The translations under genes were made by a program, and so were the position numbers. DNA of 64,000 nt, taken from positions 124,001 through 188,000 of the forward strand of contig CAKUFD010000002.1 of the NCBI GenBank assembly GCA_934647195.1. The letters run 5' to 3'. The DNA is from an uncultured Collinsella sp. (GTDB lineage Bacteria; Actinomycetota; Coriobacteriia; Coriobacteriales; Coriobacteriaceae). Numbering within the stretch: position 1 is the stretch's first letter; every line of letters begins with the position of its first letter. A model generated the notes under the pieces. It was given only the letters and a program-made list of their open reading frames with translations, had not been told where the DNA came from and did no database searches. Below, piece by piece: positions 1 through 7,981 of the stretch.

Positions 1-194
1 AAATGGTAACGGTAGATTTCGATGCCGATGATCAGCATGTGGGCATGACCTTCGATATGGGCGAAGCACCGCTTGTCGACGGTGATGATTCGGCATGCAC
101 GTATGCCGATCTTATTTTGACCTCTGTTTGTGATTCGTATGAAAAGCTCAGTTATCCCACTCGTCTCGTACTCGATATGAAGGCGGATGTTTAA
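1..194 (+). CDS. C-terminal end of a probable anti-sigma factor (RsbW/SpoIIAB-like), truncated by window start
   Basis: Only the last 63 or so codons are visible, and the reading frame is open at the left edge. The stop codon overlaps the start of the following sigma factor by one base (TAATG at 192-196), so the two are translationally coupled. In SigB/SigF-type loci the gene just before the sigma factor is normally its antagonist, a serine kinase of the GHKL ATPase fold, and the visible tail has the alternating hydrophobic strand pattern expected at the end of such a domain. No ATP-binding motif is in view, so the assignment rests mainly on position. An anti-anti-sigma factor or an unrelated protein remains possible. 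Confidence 0.4.
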   Translation, partial: MVTVDFDADDQHVGMTFDMGEAPLVDGDDSACTYADLILTSVCDSYEKLSYPTRLVLDMKADV

Positions 195-985
195 TGGCCG
201 AAAAGTCCTCTTCGGGCAAGGTCGCATGGGATAAGGAGCGTACCCGCGAGCTCTTTCGTCGTCTTAAGGAAGATGGCGACATGGATGCCCGCGAGAAGCT
301 TGTCATGTCCCATATGAACCTTGTTCGGTTCCTTGCCAATAAATTCAAGAATCGCGGCGAGCCCCTCGATGACCTGATTCAGGTTGGTTATCTGGGTTTG
401 CTCAAGGCTATCGATCGATTCGATCCCGACCGCGGTCTTGAGTTCACAACGTATGCGACCCCTACCATCTTGGGCGAAATCAAGCGCCACTTTAGGGATA
501 AGGGTTGGAGCGTGCGCGTCCCGCGCCGTCTTCAGGAGCTTTCTGCCAAGGTGAACCAAGCAACCGATGCCCTGACCATACAGCTTCAGCGTTCTCCGAA
601 GGTTGAGGAAATCGCCGAGTATCTCGATGCCACGGTCGATGAGGTCCTGGAGGCTATGGAGTCATCCAGCGCCTACAGCTCCGTTTCGCTTGAGGCTCCC
701 GCCGGCGGTGCCGATTCTGAGGACGCGCCTTCTGTTCTCGATCGATACGCCACCGAAGATTCCGAGCTTGATTTCACTGACGATCGGTTGATTTTGGAAG
801 AGGCTCTGCGTGACTTTACTCCGCGTGAGAAAGAGATCATCGAGATGCGCTTCCTTAAGGGGATGACCCAAATCGAGATCGCCAAGGAGTTGGGAATCTC
901 CCAGGTTCAAGTGTCGCGTTTGCTGCGTCGCACCCTCAAGAAGGTCCAGGATAAGATCGACCCCGAAGGAGTGATGGGGAAGTAA
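194..985 (+). CDS. RNA polymerase sigma factor of the SigB/SigF/SigG family
   Basis: The 263-residue protein has the full group 3 sigma-70 layout. Region 2 (about residues 35-110) includes DLIQVGYLGLLKAIDRFD and the -10 recognition segment with FTTYATPTILGEIKRHFRD. Region 3 (about 120-165) follows, and region 4 at the C-terminus contains LTPREKEIIEMRF-like residues and a helix-turn-helix ending in GISQVQVSRLLRR. This architecture is typical of general-stress or sporulation sigma factors; no sporulation genes are visible, so a stress role is the better inference. The ATG overlaps the preceding stop by one base, and its own stop overlaps the next ATG by one base (985), so the three genes form a tight operon. 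Its promoter specificity cannot be told from this window. Confidence 0.93.
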   Translation: MAEKSSSGKVAWDKERTRELFRRLKEDGDMDAREKLVMSHMNLVRFLANKFKNRGEPLDDLIQVGYLGLLKAIDRFDPDRGLEFTTYATPTILGEIKRHFRDKGWSVRVPRRLQELSAKVNQATDALTIQLQRSPKVEEIAEYLDATVDEVLEAMESSSAYSSVSLEAPAGGADSEDAPSVLDRYATEDSELDFTDDRLILEEALRDFTPREKEIIEMRFLKGMTQIEIAKELGISQVQVSRLLRRTLKKVQDKIDPEGVMGK

Positions 986-2424
986 TGGCACGGGATACCT
1001 CTGCGCGACGTCGTGAAGCTGCCGAGCTGCGGCTTCCCGCTGCCCGTTTGACGCTCATTCGCATTTGGTCCGTTGTGGGTGCCATTGTCATCGCCGCAAC
1101 GATACTCAATGTCTTGGGCATCCTCTCTCCCGTCATCGAGTTTCTAGCCGTCGGATCGCTCATCGCCTTTGTCGAGTCGCCCATCGTCAACGGCCTTGAG
1201 CATCGTGGCGTTCCGCGCGGGCTTGGTGCCTTTATCGGCTTAATCGTGGTCATTGCTGTTGTCGCGTGCGTCGTCATGGTTATCGCCCCCATGCTCTTTG
1301 AGCAGTGTTTGGAGATCTTGTCCAACCTGCCTGCGCAGCTGCGTGAGCTCGGTACACTTATCACCTCTGCTTTGCAGCGTTTTCGTTCCTTCTCGCAAGG
1401 TTCTTGGGCGCTTGACATCGACTCCGTTTTCGCTTCGCTTGCAAATATCGTTCAGGTGTATGGCAAGCAGATCGCCGGTGACCTTGGCAAAGGAATGTTC
1501 CCCTTCATCACCGCCATCGCCTCGCAGTTTTTTGTTGTCTTCTTGGGCCTGGTGCTCGCGTATTGGCTTGCTTGCGACTATCCGCGCATCCATCGCGAGG
1601 TCAGTACGATCGTGGGCGAGGAGAAAGAGACGAGCTACCGATTTATGGTTGCCATTCTCTCGCGTTCGATTGGCGGATACATGCGCGGCATGGTTATCAC
1701 GTCGATCGTTGGCGGTTTCCTTGCCTTTATCGGCTTTTTGCTCATCGGTCACCCGTATGCTTCGCTTATGGGTGTTTTGACGGGCATCATGCATCTTGTC
1801 CCCGTTGTCGGACCGTGGGTTTCCGCTGCTGCGGCAACGATTTTGGCGTTCTTTATCAACCCCTTCTTGGCGCTTTGGACGCTGCTGGTGACGGTCGTTG
1901 CGCAAAATATCACCGATAATGTCGTTTCGCCTAAGGTGATGCAGTCTGCCGTGCAGGTTCATCCGGCCATGAGTCTTGCGGCGCTTGTCGTGGGCAGTGC
2001 CCTTATGGGTCCGCTCGGCATGGTCGTCGCCATTCCCCTCTGCGCCGCTTTGAAGGGTCTGTTCATCTTTTATTTTGAGAACGACACGAATCGACAGATC
2101 GTCTCTTACGACGGAGCCCTTTTTAAAGGCACGCCTTTTGTCGATAACGAGGGCTTGCCGGTCCCCGCGTTCGACGCGCTGGGTGACGATAAGTTCGCCT
2201 CGGATTCCGAGATCATTAGGAATGATCACATGCCCGACGCGCAGGCAAAGCCGCGTCCCGATCTGGATAATCCCTGGTCGGCCCTGTCCATATTGCAAAC
2301 GGGCGTGCGTCCTTCGCAGACGGGCATCTTCCGTATGTCTCGGGCAGATGAAGGTCATGCCGAGAGCGATGCGGGCGAACGGGCCGCTGCACAACATACG
2401 GAGAATCGTGAGGATGGCGAATAG
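985..2424 (+). CDS. AI-2E family transporter (PerM/YhhT-type membrane protein)
   Basis: The 479-residue protein has several long hydrophobic segments: two near residues 25-65, one near 75-100, then a cluster between about 170 and 360. That is the usual 7-8 helix pattern of the AI-2E exporter superfamily, and the GxxHLVPVVGP-type segment and GPLGMVVAIPL near the last helices are characteristic. The roughly 100 residues after the last helix are hydrophilic and probably cytoplasmic and disordered, longer than in many relatives. Members are proposed to be secondary transporters or sodium/proton antiporters; the substrate here is unknown. Translation is coupled to the upstream sigma factor through a one-base stop/start overlap, which suggests co-regulation with the stress sigma system. 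Confidence 0.85.
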   Translation: MARDTSARRREAAELRLPAARLTLIRIWSVVGAIVIAATILNVLGILSPVIEFLAVGSLIAFVESPIVNGLEHRGVPRGLGAFIGLIVVIAVVACVVMVIAPMLFEQCLEILSNLPAQLRELGTLITSALQRFRSFSQGSWALDIDSVFASLANIVQVYGKQIAGDLGKGMFPFITAIASQFFVVFLGLVLAYWLACDYPRIHREVSTIVGEEKETSYRFMVAILSRSIGGYMRGMVITSIVGGFLAFIGFLLIGHPYASLMGVLTGIMHLVPVVGPWVSAAAATILAFFINPFLALWTLLVTVVAQNITDNVVSPKVMQSAVQVHPAMSLAALVVGSALMGPLGMVVAIPLCAALKGLFIFYFENDTNRQIVSYDGALFKGTPFVDNEGLPVPAFDALGDDKFASDSEIIRNDHMPDAQAKPRPDLDNPWSALSILQTGVRPSQTGIFRMSRADEGHAESDAGERAAAQHTENREDGE

Positions 2425-2601
2425 GGGAGCGCATCCACTGCCTGATTGCCTCCTTTTCTGCTTCTCTGTGTCGATTTGACCCTTGCTGTGCGCCTTCGCT
2501 TTTCGACGGCGTACATGCTGCTTGTTAGCTGCTACAATCACTCTGTTTGAACAGAGGCACCCGACGACGGTGCCCGATACTGATCGAGGAGTTTTCTTAC
2601 C

Positions 2602-5256
2602 ATGGCTGTAGACTTCCCTACGATGACCACCGCTGAGATTCGCTCAGCCTTCCTTAAGTTTTTTGAGGAGCGCGGGCTTAAGCTCTATCCCTCGTCGAGC
2701 TTGGTGCCCGATGACCCTTCTTTGTTGCTTGCCAATGCGGGTATGAACCAGTTCAAGGAGTACTACCAGGGCAAGAAGACCATGAAGGAGATCGGCGCAT
2801 GCTCCTGCCAGAAGTGCGTGCGCACCAATGACATCGATGTCATCGGCGAGGATGGCCGTCACCTTTCCTTCTTCGAGATGCTCGGCGATTTCTCTTTTGG
2901 CGGCGTCTCCAAGGAGCAGGCTTGCGCTTGGGCCTTCGAGCTCATTACCGATGTCTTCAAGCTTCCGCTCGACCGTCTGTATTTCACTGTCTTCACCGAT
3001 GACGACGAGACGCATGATATCTGGCGTTCGCTTGGCGTTCCCGAGGATCACATTTCCCGTCTGGGCGAGGATGACAACTTCTGGGCGGCAGGCCCCACCG
3101 GTCCGTGCGGCCCGTGCTCCGAGATCTATTTCGATCAGGGCGAGGAAGTTGGTTGCGGCAACCCCGATTGTGCTCCGGGCTGCGACTGCGACCGATTCCT
3201 TGAGTTCTGGAATCTCGTGTTCACGCAGTTCGATCGCCAGGAAGACGGCTCTATGCCCGAGCTTCCGCATCGCAACCTCGATACCGGTATGGGTCTCGAG
3301 CGCATGGCTGCAATCATGCAGCACAAGAGTGCTAACTATGATGGCGACCTTATGCAGGGTCTGATCGCGCTCGGCGAGAAGATCTCGGGTAAGACGTATG
3401 ATCCCGAGAGCTATGAGGGCGCGTCGCGTTCTTTGCGCATCATCGCCGACCATGCCCGTGCGGTCGATTTCATGATTTCCGACGGTGTTCTTCCTGGCAA
3501 CGAGGGCAGGGAGTATGTCCTTCGCCGTCTTCTGCGCCGTGCCGTCTTCCATGGCCGCCTGCTGGGTATCGAGGGGGCATTCCTCAACAAGTTCATCGAC
3601 GCCGTAAACGAGCTCATGGGCGAGGCCTATCCCGAGCTTCTGAAGAACGTCACGCTTGTGCGCGGTATCGTCGCTGCCGAGGAGGAGCGTTTCTCCACTA
3701 CGCTCGATAATGGTCGCGTGTACCTGGACGAGGCGCTTTCCAAGCTCGAGAACGGTGCCGTTCTCGACGGTGAGACTGCCTTTAAGCTGCACGATACGTT
3801 TGGTTTCCCCATCGATCTGACGGTTGAGATTGCTCGTTCTGCCGGCCATGAGGTTGATATGGATGGCTTCAACGCCGCCATGGCTGCTCAGAAGGATCGC
3901 GCCCGTGCTGCCGCAAAGGGCGATGCGTGGGGTTCGTTCAACGATGTTTGGGTCGAGCTTTCCGATGAGCACGCCGCTACCGAGTTCTGCGGCTACGATG
4001 ACTGCACCCTCGACGGCGCCCGTGTGGTCGCTCTTGTGATGGACGGCGCTTCCGTAGACGTTGCCGCTGCTGGTTCTGACGTCGAGGTCGTCCTTGATCG
4101 CACACCGTTCTATGCCGAGATGGGCGGTCAGATGGGCGACGCAGGCTCGATTACCGGTCCTGCCGAGCTTGAGGTTTCCGACACCAAGAATCACAACGGT
4201 CTGTATGCCCATGTCTCCCATGTGTCGTCTGGCGAGATCCATGTTGGCGATACCGTTTGCGCCTCCGTTTGCAACCATCGCCGTGAGCTCCTTCGTCGTA
4301 ACCACACTGCAACCCATCTGCTCGATGCGGCCCTGAAGGCTGTTCTGGGCGAGCATGTTTCGCAGGCGGGCTCCCTTGTTGCACCCGAGCATCTGCGTTT
4401 TGACTTTACGCACTTCGAGGCACTTGATGCCGAGCAGCTCAAGCGCGTCGAGGATCTGGTCAATGAGCAGATTTTTGCCGCCAAGCCCGTTATCACTGCC
4501 GAGATGGTTATCGAAGAGGCCAAGGCTTCCGGTGCCGTTGCCCTGTTTGGCGAGAAGTACGGCGATGTCGTGCGCGTTGTCTCCGTGGGGGCAGAGGATA
4601 AGCCCTTCTCCCGCGAACTCTGCGGTGGCACGCATGCTCGCAATACCGCCGAGCTCGGTTTCTTCAAGATTGTGAACGAGTCTTCCACCGGCTCGAATGT
4701 TCGTCGCATCGAGGCTGTTACCTCTGAGGGTGTCGTTGCCTATCTCAGCGCTCGCGCTTCTCTTGTCGACGCGGTTGCTGCAACGCTTAAGTGCCGTGCC
4801 GAGGAGGTGCCCGCCCGCGTTGAGGCGCTGAATCATGACCTGCGTGAGACAAACGCCAAGCTCAAGAAGGCATTGACCGGCGGTTCTTCCGATGCAATCG
4901 GCTCTGCCATCGACGCAGCCATCGATGCAGGAGGCTATAAGCTCGTAATTGCCGAGGTGCCTGGTCTCGAAGCAGCGGATCTTCGCAACGTTTGGGATAC
5001 CATTCACACCAAGTTTGGCACTCAGGCAGCTTGTGTCGTTGCCACGGTTACCGAGAAGGGCACGCCCGCGCTTCTCGCCGCCGGCGCCGAAGATGCCGTT
5101 GCCGCGGGATTCCATGCTGGCAACCTGATCAAGAAGATCGCGCCCGCTGTTGATGGTCGCGGCGGCGGTCGTCCTAACATGGCTCAGGCTGGTGGCAAGA
5201 ATGCCGAGGGTGTTTCTGCTGCACTCGATCTTGTCCGCGCTGAGCTTGGTGCCTAA
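2602..5256 (+). CDS. alaS: alanyl-tRNA synthetase
   Basis: The 884-residue protein has the usual AlaRS length and order. The class II catalytic domain comes first (motif 2 region with FFEMLGDFSFGG and motif 3 GLERMA). A tRNA-recognition region follows, then the editing domain with the zinc-binding HTATHLL and CGGTHA motifs (about residues 565 and 670), and a C-terminal DHHA1-like domain rich in glycine (RGGGRPNMAQAGG). It charges tRNA-Ala with alanine in the cytoplasm. The ATG at 2602 follows GAGG with good spacing. A TACAAT -10-like box lies at 2533-2538 without a clear -35. I looked for a T-box leader in the 177-base gap upstream and did not see one. ruvX follows 11 bases downstream. Confidence 0.98.
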   Translation: MAVDFPTMTTAEIRSAFLKFFEERGLKLYPSSSLVPDDPSLLLANAGMNQFKEYYQGKKTMKEIGACSCQKCVRTNDIDVIGEDGRHLSFFEMLGDFSFGGVSKEQACAWAFELITDVFKLPLDRLYFTVFTDDDETHDIWRSLGVPEDHISRLGEDDNFWAAGPTGPCGPCSEIYFDQGEEVGCGNPDCAPGCDCDRFLEFWNLVFTQFDRQEDGSMPELPHRNLDTGMGLERMAAIMQHKSANYDGDLMQGLIALGEKISGKTYDPESYEGASRSLRIIADHARAVDFMISDGVLPGNEGREYVLRRLLRRAVFHGRLLGIEGAFLNKFIDAVNELMGEAYPELLKNVTLVRGIVAAEEERFSTTLDNGRVYLDEALSKLENGAVLDGETAFKLHDTFGFPIDLTVEIARSAGHEVDMDGFNAAMAAQKDRARAAAKGDAWGSFNDVWVELSDEHAATEFCGYDDCTLDGARVVALVMDGASVDVAAAGSDVEVVLDRTPFYAEMGGQMGDAGSITGPAELEVSDTKNHNGLYAHVSHVSSGEIHVGDTVCASVCNHRRELLRRNHTATHLLDAALKAVLGEHVSQAGSLVAPEHLRFDFTHFEALDAEQLKRVEDLVNEQIFAAKPVITAEMVIEEAKASGAVALFGEKYGDVVRVVSVGAEDKPFSRELCGGTHARNTAELGFFKIVNESSTGSNVRRIEAVTSEGVVAYLSARASLVDAVAATLKCRAEEVPARVEALNHDLRETNAKLKKALTGGSSDAIGSAIDAAIDAGGYKLVIAEVPGLEAADLRNVWDTIHTKFGTQAACVVATVTEKGTPALLAAGAEDAVAAGFHAGNLIKKIAPAVDGRGGGRPNMAQAGGKNAEGVSAALDLVRAELGA

Positions 5257-5267
5257 AGGTCGTCATC

Positions 5268-5696
5268 GTGGTTGCTTTGGCTCTTGATATCGGCGAGACG
5301 CGCATCGGCATTGCGGTTTCCGATCGCAGCGGCCGCGTTGCCTCGCCGGTCAAGGTGCTTCCGGCAGCTGAGGTTATCGGGCTCTCAAAGTCTTTTCGCT
5401 ATATCGTTGAGGACTACGAGCCTGATGTTTTGGTGTCGGGACGCCCCATGACCATGGCGGGGGAGCGTGGGCCACAGGCCGAGCGTGTCGAGGCGCAGGC
5501 ACAAAAAATCGCCGATTCCCTCGACCTCCCCTTATACTTTGAAGATGAGCGCTTGAGTTCGGCTGAAGCGAAGCGCATCTTGCGTGAGCAGGGGCTTTCG
5601 GAAAAGCAGATGCGCGGCAAGGTGGATATGATCGCCGCTTCGCTTTTCTTGCAATCATGGCTCGATTCTCGTCAGGAAAGGGATGAACGTGGCTAA
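5268..5696 (+). CDS. ruvX: Putative pre-16S rRNA nuclease / Holliday junction resolvase RuvX (YqgF)
   Basis: The 142-residue protein starts with the RNase H-fold strand ALDIGETRIGIAVSD, which carries the first acidic catalytic residue. It continues with VSGRPM and the YFEDERLSS motif around residues 95-103, and ends with the helix containing KVDMIAASLFLQ with the last acidic residue. All are hallmarks of the YqgF/RuvX family, which trims the 5' end of pre-16S rRNA in E. coli. The GTG at 5268 is preceded by AAAGG. The position between alaS and mltG is a widely conserved gene order in Firmicutes and Actinobacteria. It overlaps the next gene by a few bases. Confidence 0.95.
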   Translation: MVALALDIGETRIGIAVSDRSGRVASPVKVLPAAEVIGLSKSFRYIVEDYEPDVLVSGRPMTMAGERGPQAERVEAQAQKIADSLDLPLYFEDERLSSAEAKRILREQGLSEKQMRGKVDMIAASLFLQSWLDSRQERDERG

Positions 5697-6948
5697 TACC
5701 CCTAAAGGACCTTCGCCTCGCGATGGCCGTCGTACGGCAGCGCCCGCTCGTCGTACCGCCTCGCCTGCGCATCGACCGGCGCCTCAGGCACGGTCTGCTT
5801 CGCATGCGTCCCGAGGGGTTTATTCACCGCGCCCCTATGCGCCTTCGTCTTATTCGGGTGCCACGCATTCTCGAGGCGCGTCGCGTCGTCGCCCCCAGCA
5901 GCAGCGTCGTTCAAAGGCTCCGGCGATTGCTGCAATCGTTGCCGTTATTGCTGTTGCTGCCGTCGCTTATTTCTTTGTGGTGCCAGCTGTCCAATCGATG
6001 TTTGTGCCTCAGCAGGAGCAGGCGGTTCCGGCTGGTCAGGATGTGACCATTACGATCCCCGAGGGTGCTTCGGGCGATGATATCGCTTCCATTCTTTCAA
6101 AGAATCATGTCATCGAGAATCCGAAGGACTATTATGCCGCCGTTGCCAAGGAGGGGGCGGAGATGTCCCTCAAACCGGGTGATTATGCGCTCAAGACCGG
6201 TATGAATGCCGTCGATGTCGTAAAGCAACTCGTTGCGGGCCCCAATGCTGGCGTTGTTCTTACCATTCAGGAAGGCCTGACATTGGAACAGACTGCCGAG
6301 CGCGTCGAAGCGGTCTATGGAATTTCTAAAGATGAGTTCCTCGCACAGGCTAAAGCATCGAAGTATATGGACGACTATCCGTTTTTAGAGGGCGCTTATA
6401 ACGATTCCCTCGAGGGATATCTCTATCCGAAGACCTATACGTTCACGGGTACCCCTACGGCCGACGATATCATTCGCAAGCTTCTCGATCAATTTGTGTC
6501 GGAGACCGCATCTCTCGATTTGGATAAGGGTGCAAACGGCCTTTCTGCACAGCAGATCGTGACCCTGGCATCTCTTATCGAACGCGAGACCGCGGTCGAA
6601 TCTGAACGCCCGACTGTCGCAAGCGTCATTTACAATCGCTTGGAAGCCGATATGCCGCTCCAAATCGACGCCGCCATTGTCTATGCGCGCGGCGGCGGTA
6701 GCCAAGCTGTGACCTACAGTGACCTTGAGATCGATTCGCCCTACAACGTGTACAAGAACTATGGTCTTACTCCGGGTCCCATTTGCAGTCCGAGTATCTC
6801 GTCGATCAAGGCTGCGCTCAACCCCGATTCAACCGACTACCTGTATTACGTTGCTTCGGCGGCGGGCGATGGCACCCATAAATTCTCTTCTGATTACGAA
6901 CAGTTTGAAAAAGACAGCCAAGAGTACTCGGAGTCCTTATCATCATGA
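5689..6948 (+). CDS. mltG: Endolytic murein transglycosylase MltG
   Basis: About the first 80 residues are basic, Pro/Arg/Ser-rich and probably cytoplasmic and disordered. A single transmembrane segment follows near residues 82-102 (AIAAIVAVIAVAAVAYF). After it comes a LysM-like segment (TIPEGASGDDIASIL and the related region) and then the YceG/MltG catalytic domain. The catalytic glutamate is in SLIERETA, near residue 298, followed by ASVIYNRL and the LTPGPICSPS motif. MltG cuts nascent glycan strands at the membrane and sets their length. I prefer the GTG at 5689, seven to eight bases after AAAGGG; an in-frame ATG at 5683 lies too close to that site but would add only two residues. It overlaps ruvX by eight bases and yqeG by four. 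Confidence 0.95.
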   Translation: MANTPKGPSPRDGRRTAAPARRTASPAHRPAPQARSASHASRGVYSPRPYAPSSYSGATHSRGASRRRPQQQRRSKAPAIAAIVAVIAVAAVAYFFVVPAVQSMFVPQQEQAVPAGQDVTITIPEGASGDDIASILSKNHVIENPKDYYAAVAKEGAEMSLKPGDYALKTGMNAVDVVKQLVAGPNAGVVLTIQEGLTLEQTAERVEAVYGISKDEFLAQAKASKYMDDYPFLEGAYNDSLEGYLYPKTYTFTGTPTADDIIRKLLDQFVSETASLDLDKGANGLSAQQIVTLASLIERETAVESERPTVASVIYNRLEADMPLQIDAAIVYARGGGSQAVTYSDLEIDSPYNVYKNYGLTPGPICSPSISSIKAALNPDSTDYLYYVASAAGDGTHKFSSDYEQFEKDSQEYSESLSS

Positions 6949-7442
6949 GTTGGTTTTCTCCCACCCGATACGTTTCCTGCGTCGAGCGCATTGATCTCGA
7001 TGAGCTTTGGGCTCAAGGGAAGCGCGCCATTATGCTTGACCGCGACAACACGCTGGTTCCGCGCGATATGAAAAGTGCTCCCGAATCGGTTGCTGCTTGG
7101 TTGGATCATGCGCGTGAGCTCGGGTTTTCCCTTTATATGGTGTCCAACAATTGGCATAAAAACCAGGTTGCGCGTTCCAGTCGCGAGCTGGGCATGACGG
7201 CTATCTGCTTTGCCTGTAAGCCGCTTCCTTTTGCCATTCACCACGCTCTCGACCGTATGGGCGTGCCGCATGAGCAGGCGGTTATGATTGGCGACCAGCT
7301 CTATACAGATGTCTGGGCCGGTAATTTTGCCGGGGTCGATAGCATCCTCGTGAAACCTCAGACGCATGTCGACCTTTGGTACACCCAGATCTTTCGTATT
7401 TTCGAGCGCCGTGCTCTCGCACATGTTCCCTGCGAGGAGTAG
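6945..7442 (+). CDS. YqeG family HAD-IIIA phosphatase
   Basis: The 165-residue protein carries the HAD motifs. Motif I is MLDRDNTLVP (nucleophile Asp and second Asp), motif II is MVSNN, and motif IV is GDQLYTDVWAGN. Length and order match the YqeG family, whose substrate is unknown; yeast and Firmicutes relatives are linked to phosphatidylglycerophosphate or mitochondrial/plastid-type phosphatase activity, but that is not shown for this gene. The ATG overlaps the mltG stop by four bases. In Bacillus, yqeG lies beside aroE; here it occupies the place between mltG and aroK where many relatives carry aroE and aroC. Confidence 0.9.
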   Translation: MSWFSPTRYVSCVERIDLDELWAQGKRAIMLDRDNTLVPRDMKSAPESVAAWLDHARELGFSLYMVSNNWHKNQVARSSRELGMTAICFACKPLPFAIHHALDRMGVPHEQAVMIGDQLYTDVWAGNFAGVDSILVKPQTHVDLWYTQIFRIFERRALAHVPCEE

Positions 7443-7447
7443 CCGGG

Positions 7448-7981
7448 ATGCCATCGCTTGAAAAACGAGGCTGCGACCATATCTTCTTTGTCGGTTTCCT
7501 CGGTGCGGGAAAATCTACCCTGGCTCGAAATCTCGGCCATATGTTTAATCGGCGCTATGTTGACACCGACCGCTTGGTGGAGCGTCGGGCAGGAAAAACC
7601 GTCACCCAGATTTTCGAATCTGATGGGGAAGCGGCGTTTCGCATTCTCGAGACCAAGGCTTTGGAATCGCTCTCTTCCGGTCGCAGCTTGCTGGTTTCCT
7701 GCGGCGGCGGCATTGTGGAGACCCCGCGCAATATCGAACTCATACATGAGCTCGGCTACTGCGTTTATCTCGATGGTGACATCGACGACTCCCTGCGTCA
7801 GATTAGACGAAGCGATACGCGTCCCGATTTTCGCTCGGAATCCCATGCTGCGGACCTCTTGCGTCATCGTCGGCCCCTCTATCAGCAAGCGGCGGATCTG
7901 ACGCTCGATATCCGTGGAAAGACCTTTTCGGAAGTCGGCTTTGAATGTGCTGAACTCTTGCTAGAAAGTGGGTTGTTGTAA
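7448..7981 (+). CDS. aroK: Shikimate kinase (stand-alone copy)
   Basis: The 177-residue protein is a full shikimate kinase. It has a Walker A loop (GFLGAGKST), the DTD magnesium/shikimate motif, FR within DGEAAFRILE for shikimate binding, CGGG at the substrate site and a C-terminal RRPLYQQAAD segment with the lid-side arginine. I chose the ATG at 7448, five bases after the yqeG stop and placed where the family normally begins; the open frame extends further upstream only through the end of yqeG. The stop overlaps the next ATG by one base (TAATG at 7979-7983). A second shikimate kinase domain is fused to shikimate dehydrogenase at 19230-20468, so the genome has at least two. Both look catalytically intact. 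Confidence 0.93.
   Translation: MPSLEKRGCDHIFFVGFLGAGKSTLARNLGHMFNRRYVDTDRLVERRAGKTVTQIFESDGEAAFRILETKALESLSSGRSLLVSCGGGIVETPRNIELIHELGYCVYLDGDIDDSLRQIRRSDTRPDFRSESHAADLLRHRRPLYQQAADLTLDIRGKTFSEVGFECAELLLESGLL

Noticed and set aside
2425-2601. T-box riboswitch upstream of alaS
   Set aside because: No specifier stem, no T-box consensus and no terminator/antiterminator pair seen.
2644-5115. 823-codon open frame on the reverse strand of alaS
   Set aside because: It is a shadow produced by GC-rich third positions of alaS; no ribosome site, no family motifs and alaS is certain.
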